From Candidatus Hydrogenedentota bacterium (GTDB lineage Bacteria > Hydrogenedentota > Hydrogenedentia > Hydrogenedentales > JAJRTN01), in contig JAJRTN010000042.1 of NCBI GenBank assembly GCA_024278275.1, positions 46,261 to 110,260 on the forward strand: 64,000 nucleotides of DNA, read 5' to 3'. Positions within the stretch are counted from its first letter, which is position 1, and every line of letters begins with the position of its first letter. The position numbers and the translations under genes are program-made. The notes below the pieces were generated by a model. That model was not told the origin of the DNA, searched no databases, and saw nothing but the letters and a program-made list of their open reading frames with translations. This document shows, one piece after another, positions 41,616-49,937 of this stretch.

Positions 41616-43896
41616 GATTTGTCCTTCCCCTCTGTTCTTTCACGCAATAAATGCGATCCACGAAGACGGCATCCTTTCGGGTCAGGGCCTCACAGGGCGC
41701 CACCCAGAAGTACCTGTCCAGGGTCAGTTTCCGCAAACCCAAGTCAATCGTGGTATAGCCTTCCCCCGTCAATTCACCGGGGAAGACCGTCCGATCCACC
41801 ACGTTTCGCTTTTCCGCCCTGTCCCACAGGCCAAGCCGGAAGGCGGGGTGTTCCTTCTCCCATCCTTCACAACGCACCACGACCCGGCACCGCGCCTTGC
41901 CCAGCTCGACCATGTCGTCCGTCACGGGAAGCTGCACGGCCCATTGGGTGTGTCCTCCGCGTATTCGCGCGGCCATGCCGTCCGAGGCCTTTTCATCTTT
42001 GACCAGCGTAACCCAATCCCCCAGGTTATGGAGTGCAAAGTGATTGTCCTGGATATCGACGTAGGTATCGGGGGCGGCATCACGGAGTTCCGCGGGAGGC
42101 GGTCCCTGCGCACGAAAACGGCCCAGCAAAGTCGGCACGTACTTGGAGAAAGGCTGGCCTTCCCGGTACCAGCCCTCCCCCGTGGCCTTGACCCGTTCCA
42201 CGAAGGCCTCGGCAAATGCGGCCGGATCCTCCGGTCCGAGAAAGGGCTCACCCGCCCGTTTCGCCTCGCCTTTGAGTTCGCGGTAGCGATTGAGCCACAC
42301 ATGGTCCAGGGGAAGACGGGCCCGTCGCACGCGCTTCAGCAACGGCGGTTCATCCGCCACGGCCGCCTCGGCTTCATCGAAAAGGCGCGTCGCCCGGTTC
42401 ACGGTTTTGATATGAAACCAATCTCCCGTATCCTGCTCGAAGCAACGGAGTTTCGCACCGCTCGCCTCCATGGCATCCGCCAGGATCGTAATATATTGTA
42501 GAAGCGGCCGGGCGGCCTTGCCGTAATAACCTTCCATGAAGGTCTTCATGAGCGCATTCTCGTCCCGCGACGGATCCCACATGAGGTGGGCAAGGAGCCA
42601 CGCCCGCATCTCCGGGAAATCGCTGCACCACGATCCCGCGTCGCCCTGCTCGAAGAGACCAATGGCCTTGTGTTCGGCGAAAAAGCGCAGGTTTGGCGCC
42701 AGCACCCGGTAATTGGGATGGGGCAGGATGAGATTTTGAAAATTGGTCACGTAGTTCCAGATATAGATCTTGCCGGCAATGGCGCTCCATGCTTCGATAT
42801 CACGCTTGAAATCCGCATTACGTTTTCCCGTGGCCAGGGGTTGGGAAAAATCGCACTCGATGGAACACAGGCGGATCACCACGTTCTTTCGGGGGCGCAC
42901 GTGCTTCGGCGCCTCACGGGTGTATTGATAGGCCAGGGTGGACACCAGCACGTGGGGAAACTCCCGCTCAATGTCCGCGGCCACGGCGTTCACGAAGTAA
43001 AGCAAGGGCCCCGATGGCGAACCTTCCTTTTTTTCCAGGGCGCGGCACTTCGCGCACCGGCACCGATTGTGCCAGTCATTCTGGCTGATGGAAATCATGC
43101 CCGCATCGGGGTCGTTTCGAATCCATTCGAGGGCCTTCTCCGTCAGCGCTTTCCGCGCTTCATCGTTCGTGAGACAAAGCTGGCTGCGTTCCTTCACGCG
43201 CTTGCCGTCGATTTCGCTGTACCACTCCGGGTGGGCATCGAAGTACGTGTCCGCCGGAAGCAACTGCTCAAAGGTGTGGCACCAGCCGAGAATCCGGTAG
43301 TGCCCGCCATATTCCGGGGTTATCTGCATGGAGTGACCGTTCAGTTTCTGCCGTGCGGCGAAAACTCCGTCGGTCGTGCCCTTGTAGTAGGCCTCCCGGC
43401 AGATGATGGTCGGCGCGTAGACCAAGTCAAGGGCCGGCACTTCGACCGTGGGTCGCCGGGGAATGAACTGAGCGTCGGCCGTCCACCAGCGGCATCCCAC
43501 CGTATCCTCCAGGAAGGTATACACGGCGTAGAGCGTGCCGCGCGGACGATCCCCGGCCAGGTAGAGCGTGTCCCCTTTCGTCTTGACGACCGTGGCGTCA
43601 CGTCCCATGGCATCCACATTCAAACCGGGGAAGACCGCCGCCAACTCCGGCCCCACGCCCAGCATGATGCGCTTGGCCTGATGGTCCATGTCGCCGTGGC
43701 CCACGATGGGCAGCGTGGCCCCCGTCACTTCCGCCAGAAAGTGCTGTAACTCCGCGGCGGCCGTCTGCTCCGGCGGAATAGGCTCGGGCGGCAACACGAT
43801 GACGTAGTCGGAACGTCCCTCGTGGATCAGGTTGAAGGTCCACCCGAAGTGCATCGGAACCACACTCATGAACAAGAGAAGCAACACGATACGCAT
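41575..43896 (-). CDS. Secreted DUF4838 protein, alpha-glucuronidase-like N-terminus
   Basis: After a signal peptide (MRIVLLLLFMSVVPMHFGW), residues 30-140 resemble the N-terminal domain of GH67/GH20-like enzymes (PPEPIPPEQTAAAELQHFLAEVTGA). Residues 170-460 match DUF4838 (MISISQNDWHNRCRCAKC, NYVTNFQNLILPHPNYRVLAPN, GDAGSWCSDFPEMRAWLLAHLMWDP). A C-terminal beta-rich domain of about 200 residues may bind carbohydrate. The family is linked to plant or algal polysaccharide use but the reaction is not established. 773 residues. It is in an operon with the cytoplasmic Gfo/Idh gene. Confidence 0.85.
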   Translation of the reverse strand: MRIVLLLLFMSVVPMHFGWTFNLIHEGRSDYVIVLPPEPIPPEQTAAAELQHFLAEVTGATLPIVGHGDMDHQAKRIMLGVGPELAAVFPGLNVDAMGRDATVVKTKGDTLYLAGDRPRGTLYAVYTFLEDTVGCRWWTADAQFIPRRPTVEVPALDLVYAPTIICREAYYKGTTDGVFAARQKLNGHSMQITPEYGGHYRILGWCHTFEQLLPADTYFDAHPEWYSEIDGKRVKERSQLCLTNDEARKALTEKALEWIRNDPDAGMISISQNDWHNRCRCAKCRALEKKEGSPSGPLLYFVNAVAADIEREFPHVLVSTLAYQYTREAPKHVRPRKNVVIRLCSIECDFSQPLATGKRNADFKRDIEAWSAIAGKIYIWNYVTNFQNLILPHPNYRVLAPNLRFFAEHKAIGLFEQGDAGSWCSDFPEMRAWLLAHLMWDPSRDENALMKTFMEGYYGKAARPLLQYITILADAMEASGAKLRCFEQDTGDWFHIKTVNRATRLFDEAEAAVADEPPLLKRVRRARLPLDHVWLNRYRELKGEAKRAGEPFLGPEDPAAFAEAFVERVKATGEGWYREGQPFSKYVPTLLGRFRAQGPPPAELRDAAPDTYVDIQDNHFALHNLGDWVTLVKDEKASDGMAARIRGGHTQWAVQLPVTDDMVELGKARCRVVVRCEGWEKEHPAFRLGLWDRAEKRNVVDRTVFPGELTGEGYTTIDLGLRKLTLDRYFWVAPCEALTRKDAVFVDRIYCVKEQRGRTNHGTKQDETGFRHG

Positions 43897-44084
43897 GACA
43901 TCTTTCCTCGGTGGATTTGTACGTTGCCGGATTATACCTGTTTGAGGGGGTGAGCAACACTGGCGCGCTCATCCCCATCTTCCCCCCTGTATTTTCCCTG
44001 CGGCGTTCCCTATCGTCGCCCGGCCGGGTACGGGAAAGCTTCCGGTCAACGTTCGAAATAACGTAACCGTTTACGAGGAGGAAT

Positions 44085-44336
44085 ACCTATTTTCAGGGGT
44101 GTCGCCTCGTTACCGCAAGAACACCAACACGATCTTATGTGGCACAGCCGCCCTCGGCTGTGGAACCCGCAGGGTTCCAGCTTCGTTTCCGCGGGTATCG
44201 GCCCTCTCCAAGCAACAAACCCTTGATTCGCGTAATCGTTCGAGCCCAATTGGGGCCTATCGGCCCCACAGCCGAGGGCGGCTGTGCCACATAGGAAATA
44301 GTGCATCGAAACACACTTTACAGGGGGCCGTGAATG
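44085..44336. repeat. MITE-like palindromic element, copy 4
   Basis: Arms at 44134-44163 and 44266-44295 (TTATGTGGCACAGCCGCCCT and its complement) match copy 1 nearly base for base, and the outer flanks (AAGAACACCAA at the left, ATCGAAACACAC at the right) are shared too. The centres of the two copies differ. No ORF inside is conserved between copies. Confidence 0.85.
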
Positions 44337-44341
44337 GTTTC

Positions 44342-44413
44342 AATCTGCGTTTACCTGCGCCATCTGCGGATGTACCAGGAGGTATCCGCAGATGACGCCG
44401 ATGCACGCAGATA
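44342..44413. repeat. ATCTGCG hairpin repeat
   Basis: ATCTGCGT and ATCTGCGGAT on the left pair with ATCCGCAGAT and ACGCAGAT on the right around a GTACCAGGAGGT centre. One arm of the same unit lies at 7927-7959. It follows the MITE-like element, as it does there. Confidence 0.7.
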
Positions 44414-44465
44414 GAGTTGTGCGCGACATAAACCCTGGAGAACCTTTCACGGCCCTCCCGGGCCG

Positions 44466-44572
44466 TCATTGTGAGGAGTGTAGCCTGGAACGAGCAAAGC
44501 GACACGGCAATCCGAGTATCCGTAGAGACCGTGATTGCTCCAGGTTGCTTCGTCGTCCCTCCTCGCAATGAT
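44466..44572. repeat. TCATTGTGAGGAG inverted-repeat element
   Basis: The left end reads GTCATTGTGAGGAGTGTAGC and the right end is close to its complement, CCCTCCTCGCAATGATG. Arms are less perfect than in the 39859 element, and the GAGCAAAGCGACACGGCAATC motif is the more widespread version of this repeat family. Confidence 0.7.
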
Positions 44573-44647
44573 GGTGTATGAAAGGTGTAAACGGTTACAA
44601 AATAACAAGGGATAATGAGCGGCGGCCGGCTTCCTGCGACGGCCGTG

Positions 44648-45202
44648 TCAGGGGAGCGAAGAGGCGTCGAGGGCTTCCTGAACAGCGTCCCGCAGCCAAC
44701 GTTCAAAGCCGCCCACGCCGACGTGTACGGCACGAACCGTACCATCCATCCCGATAACGACGGTATGGGGGATTCCCTGGACCCCGTAGAGATCCGCCAG
44801 GTCCCCGAAGGCATCCACACCGATGGGAAGCTCAACGCCGGTTTCCCTCAGAAACGCGCGGATGTGGTCCGGGGGATCCATAATGCTGATCCCGTAGGCC
44901 ACCACCGGCCTGCCGGAAAATGCCCGAACCACGCGAGCCACCAAGGGAAGTCCCTTTCGGCATGGTGGGCAATTGGTGCTCCAGAAATCGAGCACCACAA
45001 CCTCCTTGCCACGGTGCTGGAACGGCTCGATGAATCCGCCCTTCAATCGTTCCACCCTGAAATCTGGCGCCTTATGACCCACCAGGGGATGGGTACCCTG
45101 AAGCAAAGCTGTTTGACTCAAGACGCCGTAGGCCAGGGCCAACGCCGCCACCCCGATTAGAAAACGGTATTCACGCCAGCGTCTACGATGTTTGAGAACC
45201 AT
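44648..45202 (-). CDS. TlpA/ResA-type thioredoxin-like protein
   Basis: This is a membrane-anchored disulfide reductase, 184 residues. Residues 15-38 (FLIGVAALALAYGVLSQTALL) form the anchor and the rest is a periplasmic thioredoxin fold with FWSTNCPPCRKG, the CPPC active site, near residue 80, and the cis-proline in GIPHTVVIG near 150. Such proteins reduce cytochrome c apoproteins or other exported thiols. I chose the ATG at 45202 because it starts the anchor helix and has AAGG upstream; the track start at 45334 extends into repeat-derived sequence. Confidence 0.88.
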   Translation of the reverse strand: MVLKHRRRWREYRFLIGVAALALAYGVLSQTALLQGTHPLVGHKAPDFRVERLKGGFIEPFQHRGKEVVVLDFWSTNCPPCRKGLPLVARVVRAFSGRPVVAYGISIMDPPDHIRAFLRETGVELPIGVDAFGDLADLYGVQGIPHTVVIGMDGTVRAVHVGVGGFERWLRDAVQEALDASSLP

Positions 45203-45359
45203 GATTAGCCTTTCAAAGCGACAGCTTTCTTTTCGTGGAGGCGTTTCCGACCTGCGCTGCCCGGTTCTTCTTGAACACCGCCACACCCCATTCGATTTCC
45301 CTGCCGCTCTTATTATGGCGACGCGACCAGGCACCGGGCCACCCCATGATGATCCGGAC

Positions 45360-45510
45360 CTCGCCCGAACATTTCGCCAACTTTGTCATGAGCATGTGCA
45401 GGTGAGGCCAGGGGCTTAGCGAAGCGGGGTGGACGACAGCGTGCAGATACACATCGGGCGCCGAACGGAACAAGCCCTTGAGATGGCCCAGGATACACAT
45501 GCGCAACAGG
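45360..45510 (-). repeat. About 150-bp interspersed repeat, copy B
   Basis: The minus strand aligns with 9843-9995 throughout. Both begin CCTGTTGC, run through AGGG-CTTGT and a CC-CTTCGC block, and end near AAATGT-C. They lie in opposite orientation about 35 kb apart. Confidence 0.6.
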
Positions 45511-45628
45511 AGGATGGTGAAATACCCGGGGCTGACAACAGGTGTTATTTCACTTTCCTGGAACGGACGTGTTGGGCTATTATCAAAGCGCCATGAAACA
45601 TTTGGGATTGGCCGTAATGGGCCATCGC

Positions 45629-45697
45629 CGTGTTGTGGGCGACGCCCACAACACGTTACGCTGTTAAAAACCGGTCGTGGTGGGCCAAAGCCCACCC
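45629..45697 (+). other. Two hairpins in the leader of the 45717 gene
   Basis: CGTGTTGTGGGC and GCCCACAACACG (45629-45640, 45644-45655) are perfect 12-base arms around GAC. A second hairpin, GTGGGC-CAAA-GCCCAC (45680-45695), ends about 20 bases before the start codon. The smaller motif recurs near 39543 and 55644, so it is at least partly a repeat. Confidence 0.5.
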
Positions 45698-45716
45698 AAC
45701 GGGTGGGAGTTTCAAA

Positions 45717-46976
45717 ATGCGAATAGGTTGGTTGGGTGGGATCGTGGCATCGTTGCTGACCTTGGCCGCAACGGCGGAGAGGAATGACGTGAAGGATGAC
45801 GCCCGTTTCAAGCAGGACCGTTTTGCCCTTATTGTCTACAACGACATGCCCGCGGAGGGTACCATCGAAGAACGTTACCGGGAGATCGCGGACGCGAACT
45901 TCACGGTGGTGCTGGTGAGTGGCGACGAGGCGACCATGCGGAAAAAGATGGACGTCTGTCAGAAGCTCGGTATGGCGGCCATTACCTTGCAACTGGACGA
46001 GACACCCGCCAATTACATGGAGCATCCGGCATGCTGGGGCTATGGCGTGCGCGATGAACCAGGCGTGAAGGATTTCCCGGACCTGGCGCCCATCATCGAC
46101 GAGATCCACGCCAAGCGACCCGGTCGATTGGGATTGATCAACCTCTTTCCCAGCTATGCCGCGCCATGGGCGCAACTGGGCGCGGAAACCTACGAGGAGT
46201 ACGTGCGCCTGTTCATGGAGCAGGTGGACGTGGACGTGCTCAGCATGGATCACTACCCCCGCTTCCGCCCCGGCGAGCCGGATACGCGCGACGCCTATTG
46301 CGCGGACCTCGACGTGATGCGGCGTCATTCCCTGAAAAAGGGCATCCCCTTCTGGAATTGCTTCAACGTCATGCCCTATGGTCCACACACGGACCCGACG
46401 GAAGCCCAGATGCGGTGGCAAATGCACGCCTCCGTGGCCTATGGCGCCCGGGGGCTGATTTACTTCTGCTACGTCACCCCCAACGGGCGCGGGCCGGGGG
46501 GCATCTTCGAGTTTCCCAAGGGCGGCGCGGTCATCACCGCGGAAGGCCTGCGCACCCGCCACTACGAGCAGGGCAAGCGGCTGAACCGGGCGCTCAAGAA
46601 CCTCGGCCCCACCTTGATGAAGCTGACGAGCACGAAGGTCATCCGTATCACGCCGGACGACGAGCCGAAGGAAAAACTGGCGGGCACCCCCCTGGTGGAC
46701 CTGTTGCGGGAAGGCTACGACCCTCGATACGATGTCCTCGTGGGCGTCTTCAAGCACGAAGACGACCGCCGCGCCGTGTTCCTCATGAACTACCACTTCG
46801 CCTACACCCAATGGCCCACGGTGGTCTTCGACGTGCCGGCGGGGGAGGTGGTGGAGGTGAGCCAGGAAACGGGCGGGGAAGTGCCCCTGCTCGATGACAG
46901 CCCGGAACTGGACGGCATGCAACTCAGCCTCGACGCGGGCCAAGGGCGGCTTTTCCTGCTGCCCGCGAAGGAGTAA
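45717..46976 (+). CDS. Secreted GH-A-like protein of unknown function
   Basis: This protein of 419 residues is not one I recognise by name. A signal peptide (MRIGWLGGIVASLLTLAATA) is followed by a TIM-barrel-like pattern: ANFTVVLVSGD, CWGYGVRDEPG (placed like a glycosidase acid/base), VLSMDHYPRF and YGARGLIYFCYV. The last 100 residues are beta-rich (RAVFLMNYHFAYTQWPTVVFDV). Such proteins are common hypothetical genes in Planctomycetes-like genomes and probably act on carbohydrates. The ATG at 45717 with GGGAG upstream starts the signal peptide; the track start at 45630 reads through the leader hairpins. The next gene follows six bases later. Confidence 0.7.
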   Translation: MRIGWLGGIVASLLTLAATAERNDVKDDARFKQDRFALIVYNDMPAEGTIEERYREIADANFTVVLVSGDEATMRKKMDVCQKLGMAAITLQLDETPANYMEHPACWGYGVRDEPGVKDFPDLAPIIDEIHAKRPGRLGLINLFPSYAAPWAQLGAETYEEYVRLFMEQVDVDVLSMDHYPRFRPGEPDTRDAYCADLDVMRRHSLKKGIPFWNCFNVMPYGPHTDPTEAQMRWQMHASVAYGARGLIYFCYVTPNGRGPGGIFEFPKGGAVITAEGLRTRHYEQGKRLNRALKNLGPTLMKLTSTKVIRITPDDEPKEKLAGTPLVDLLREGYDPRYDVLVGVFKHEDDRRAVFLMNYHFAYTQWPTVVFDVPAGEVVEVSQETGGEVPLLDDSPELDGMQLSLDAGQGRLFLLPAKE

Positions 46977-46982
46977 ACCATT

Positions 46983-47858
46983 TTGCCCAAGCATATTCTT
47001 GCCCTGTACTCACTTGCCCTGTGTCTATTGCTGTGCGGTTCCGGCCTGGCCGAAGAAACGCTCCCCGTGGAGAACCCGCCTCCGGAAAAGACCATCGCCG
47101 CAGGGGTAAAGGTGGCGTGGACACCGACGGACTACGCGGGCGTGGAAACCTTCTCCCTTCGCCTCCTGGAGCCCTATCCCATCGCCCTGTCCGCCGTGCG
47201 GCTGGATTTGAAGGCAAAGCTTCGTTTCTTCGTGACACCCCAAAACGGTGATGCGCCCAAGGATACCAACAGCGAGACGGCGGCAACCTTCATGAAGCGC
47301 CACGGTTGCCAGGTCGTGATCAACGGCTCGCCTTACGGACCCGTGGTCTCCACGGAAGGCGAAGCGCAGGACGTGCTCGGCATCTCCGCCTCTAACGGTG
47401 ACCTTTATTCCAGGGAGAAAGTCGATTACGACGCCGTGTTCATCGGTCCCGACAACGTGGTGCGTTTTGCGAAACGACCCCCCAGGGGAATGGTGGTCCA
47501 CAACGCCCTGAGCGGCTTCCACATGCTGTTACGCGACGGCAAGAATGTCGGCACCGGCGGCGCACGCCATCCCCGGTCCGCCATCGGCCTGTCGAAAGAC
47601 GGGCGCTACCTCTACCTCGCCGTGCGCGACGGCCGCCAGCCGGGTTACAGCATCGGCGCGACCACCGCGGAAATGGCGGACTGGATGGCACGCCTCGGCG
47701 CGGATACGGCCCTCAACCTCGACGGCGGCGGCTCTTCGGTCCTGCTTATCGCCGGGAAAGACGGCGACCCCCTCGTGCTCAACCGCCCCTGCAACCTCGG
47801 CATCCCCGGCATCCAGCGGCCCAACGCCAACCACCTGGGCGTCTTCGCCGGGAAGTGA
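46983..47858 (+). CDS. Secreted phosphodiester glycosidase (NAGPA) family protein
   Basis: This 291-residue protein carries the NAGPA (DUF2233) fold, named for the mammalian enzyme that uncovers mannose 6-phosphate by removing GlcNAc from a phosphodiester. Conserved parts visible are VVINGSPYGPVVSTEG near residue 115, HPRSAIGLSKDGRYLYLAV near 190 and ALNLDGGGSSVLLI near 240. A signal peptide (LALYSLALCLLLCGSGLA) is present. The start is a TTG at 46983 with GAAGGAG about nine bases before it. It is co-transcribed with the unknown GH-A-like gene. The bacterial substrate is unknown; exopolysaccharide phosphodiesters are possible. Confidence 0.88.
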   Translation: MPKHILALYSLALCLLLCGSGLAEETLPVENPPPEKTIAAGVKVAWTPTDYAGVETFSLRLLEPYPIALSAVRLDLKAKLRFFVTPQNGDAPKDTNSETAATFMKRHGCQVVINGSPYGPVVSTEGEAQDVLGISASNGDLYSREKVDYDAVFIGPDNVVRFAKRPPRGMVVHNALSGFHMLLRDGKNVGTGGARHPRSAIGLSKDGRYLYLAVRDGRQPGYSIGATTAEMADWMARLGADTALNLDGGGSSVLLIAGKDGDPLVLNRPCNLGIPGIQRPNANHLGVFAGK

Positions 47859-47881
47859 AAACGCGGGGGCCACCCGGGGTT

Positions 47882-48208
47882 TCAGTCCTCCCGTATGGGG
47901 CCGCGCAGCCGTTTGATTCCCCCCCGTTGCCGTTTGGCTTCAAGGCGCCTGATTTTTGCACGGCGGGAGACTCGGGTGGCAATTCTGGGTCGTTTTCGTT
48001 GGTTTTCAGCCTCAAGGCGATGACGTAAGGTTTCAAGCGCAATCGCCTTATTGCGCCATTGGGACCGCTCTTTTTGTGCGATAATAACGGTATTTGTCGG
48101 TATATGTCGAAGCCGGACCGCCGAATCCGTAGTGTTCTTCTTCTGGCCCCCGGGACCTGAACTTCGGAAGAAGGTGTATTCAAGGTCCTCCTCGCGTATT
48201 TCAATCAT
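47882..48208 (-). CDS. Short peptide-chain-release-factor-like GGQ protein
   Basis: The protein (108 residues) has the release-factor catalytic loop SSGPGGQKKNTTDSAVRLRH near residue 17, in which GGQ hydrolyses peptidyl-tRNA. A strongly basic C-terminal tail follows (RRAKIRRLEAKRQRGG). There is no codon-recognition domain. ArfB/YaeJ has this layout and rescues stalled ribosomes with its basic tail in the mRNA channel; the short RF-1-like proteins of other phyla are less studied. GGAAGGAGGTGA, a near-ideal ribosome-binding site, precedes the ATG at 48208, suggesting high translation. It is convergent with the preceding gene and divergent from the DUF5610 gene. Confidence 0.88.
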   Translation of the reverse strand: MIEIREEDLEYTFFRSSGPGGQKKNTTDSAVRLRHIPTNTVIIAQKERSQWRNKAIALETLRHRLEAENQRKRPRIATRVSRRAKIRRLEAKRQRGGIKRLRGPIRED

Positions 48209-48330
48209 GGTTTGTCACCTCCTTCCAACTCCGGACTAAAGTATTCCGAAGTTTCCGCCGATAATAACGATTGCGACGGATCGAAAACCATAATCCCCAC
48301 GAATTGAGTACACGCACGAAGGACGGAACC

Positions 48331-48879
48331 ATGGTGAACCAAGTCAATCCCGCCAGTGAAGGCCCCCAAGTGGAACGTCTTCTGAACAAGCCTCGCATTA
48401 TTCCCCGCGACATACGGACGGGTCCACGCTCCGACGTGGTGGAACTCGGGCAGGGCCGTCCGCTGAACAGCGCGGAAATCCAGAACATCGTGGTGGAGCG
48501 GGCGCTCGCGAAGCTGGGGGACGTGGTGCGTCAAGCCCGGGAGGAATTGGGCATCCCCACCGACGCCATGCTGGACACCAGCCCGGAAGCCACGGCGAAT
48601 CGCATCGCCGATTTCGCCTTGGGTTTCTTCAGCAAGTACGCCGAGAACAATGGTCTACAGGACGACGAGGCGGGGCGTGCGCAATATGCCGACTTCATCG
48701 GCAAGGCCATCAGTCAGGGCATCGAGGAAGCCCGTGGCATCCTGGGTGCCCTCCAGGCGCTGAATCCCGACGTGGCCGACGGTATCGACCAGACCGCCCA
48801 GCTCATTCAGACACGCCTCGATGACTTTGTGGCCAACGGCTTGTCCAGGCAAGACAACCCGCCCACGCCCGGTTTGTGA
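48331..48879 (+). CDS. DUF5610 domain protein
   Basis: This 182-residue, mostly helical protein has TSPEATANRIADFALGFFSKYAENN and GIEEARGILGALQALNPDVADGIDQT, which match DUF5610. The first 60 residues are flexible and polar. There is no signal peptide or membrane segment. The family has no known role. The ATG at 48331 has AAGGA eight bases upstream; the track start at 48271 lacks one. It stands alone, divergent from the release-factor-like gene. Confidence 0.78.
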   Translation: MVNQVNPASEGPQVERLLNKPRIIPRDIRTGPRSDVVELGQGRPLNSAEIQNIVVERALAKLGDVVRQAREELGIPTDAMLDTSPEATANRIADFALGFFSKYAENNGLQDDEAGRAQYADFIGKAISQGIEEARGILGALQALNPDVADGIDQTAQLIQTRLDDFVANGLSRQDNPPTPGL

Positions 48880-48932
48880 TACGATAGAAGCGATTGGCTG
48901 AAGCCGGCCACCATTACTATCCGAGGGCAAGG

Positions 48933-49937
48933 TCAATCGAAGGGGTGGGGGCAACGGACTTGACAGCCCTCGCCCATGGGTCTCAAAACAGGGGCTTCCT
49001 GGCGGCAGACGTCGGTAGCATGGGGACAGCGGGGGTGAAAGCTGCATCCGGCGGGCAGGTTGCCCGGATCGGCCACTTCTCCGTGAATGACCTCGGGCAT
49101 CGCTACGTCCGGGTCGGGATTGGGCACGGAGGCGAGAAGCGCCCGCGTATAGGGGTGACAGGGCCGGTTGAAGAGTTTCTCCGTGGGCGCTATTTCGACG
49201 ATTTTTCCCGCGTACATGACGGCGATGCGGTCGCAGATGTGGCGGACCACGCTGAGATCGTGGGCGATAAACAGGTAGGTCAGGCCAAGTTCACGCTGAA
49301 GCTTCTGGAGAAGGTTGACCACCTGGGCCTGCACGGAAACATCGAGGGCGGATACCGGCTCGTCGGCCACGAGGAAGGCGGGGTTCATGATGAGGGCGCG
49401 GGCGATGCCGATACGCTGGCGTTGGCCACCGCTGAAGGCGTGGGGGTAGCGGCTCCGATGCTCGGGTTTAAGGCCCACCTTCTCTAACATGGCGCCCACC
49501 CGGTCCCGCAACACGCGCCCCTTGGCCAGGCGGTGAATCACCAGGGGCTCGCCCACAATGTCCTCCACGGTCATCCTGGGATTCAGGGAGGAGAAAGGAT
49601 CCTGAAAAATCATCTGCATGCGCGTACGCAGACCTTTGAGTTCCTTTCTCCCCAGGGTCGCGACATCCAGCCTTTCCCCGCCATGCGCCAGGAGTACGGT
49701 CCCCCGCGTTGGTTCGATGGCACGCAGGATCGCCCGGCCTGTCGTGGTCTTTCCCGATCCGCTCTCGCCCACCAGGCCGAGGGTCTCGCCAGGGGCCACG
49801 TCGAAGCTCACGTCGTCCACGGCACGGACATAGCGTGTTTTCCGGCGCAGCAGGCCCTGCCGATGAACGGGAAAATACTTGCACAGCCCCCGTACCGACA
49901 GGAGCGGTTCGGTCACGGACTGCCTGGGCGTGATCAT
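48933..49937 (-). CDS. oppF: Oligopeptide/dipeptide ABC importer ATPase, OppF type
   Basis: This is the second nucleotide-binding subunit of an oligopeptide-type importer. It has Walker [15 protein letters not shown] near residue 57, the signature [14 protein letters not shown] near 167, Walker [16 protein letters not shown] near 185 and the switch histidine in IAHDLSVV. The C-terminal cysteine-rich tail ([15 protein letters not shown]) belongs to the oligopeptide/dipeptide C-terminal region, which can hold an iron-sulfur cluster in some members. Its ATG overlaps the oppD stop (ATGA). 334 residues. The true solute may be oligosaccharide or peptide, since this importer family carries both. Confidence 0.92.
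   Translation of the reverse strand: MITPRQSVTEPLLSVRGLCKYFPVHRQGLLRRKTRYVRAVDDVSFDVAPGETLGLVGESGSGKTTTGRAILRAIEPTRGTVLLAHGGERLDVATLGRKELKGLRTRMQMIFQDPFSSLNPRMTVEDIVGEPLVIHRLAKGRVLRDRVGAMLEKVGLKPEHRSRYPHAFSGGQRQRIGIARALIMNPAFLVADEPVSALDVSVQAQVVNLLQKLQRELGLTYLFIAHDLSVVRHICDRIAVMYAGKIVEIAPTEKLFNRPCHPYTRALLASVPNPDPDVAMPEVIHGEVADPGNLPAGCSFHPRCPHATDVCRQEAPVLRPMGEGCQVRCPHPFD

Larger units (their letters stand above)
43897..44647. other. Long gene-free stretch composed of repeats
   Basis: These 751 bases have no credible gene. They contain a MITE-like element (44085-44336), the ATCTGCG hairpin (44342-44413) and a TCATTGTGAGGAG inverted repeat (44466-44572), placed almost end to end. The rest, 43897-44084 and 44573-44647, shows nothing I can name. 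Confidence 0.7.
45203..45716. other. Divergent intergenic region with repeats and hairpins
   Basis: This 514-base gap separates the minus-strand thioredoxin gene and the plus-strand secreted gene. It contains repeat copy B (45360-45510) and two hairpins close to the plus-strand start (separate entry). A minus-strand ORF tail ending at 45213 (WGVAVFKKNRAA...) is open but lacks its own start signal, so I do not call it. Confidence 0.55.

Noticed and set aside
44085-44395. Short ORFs translating MWHSRPRLW-like peptides in several gaps
   Set aside because: They recur only because they translate the palindromic repeat arms, and their frames break between copies.
45213-45510. Minus-strand open frame (RMCILGHLKGLFRS...) across repeat copy B
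   Set aside because: The frame is not conserved in copy A at 9843, and no start signal was found.
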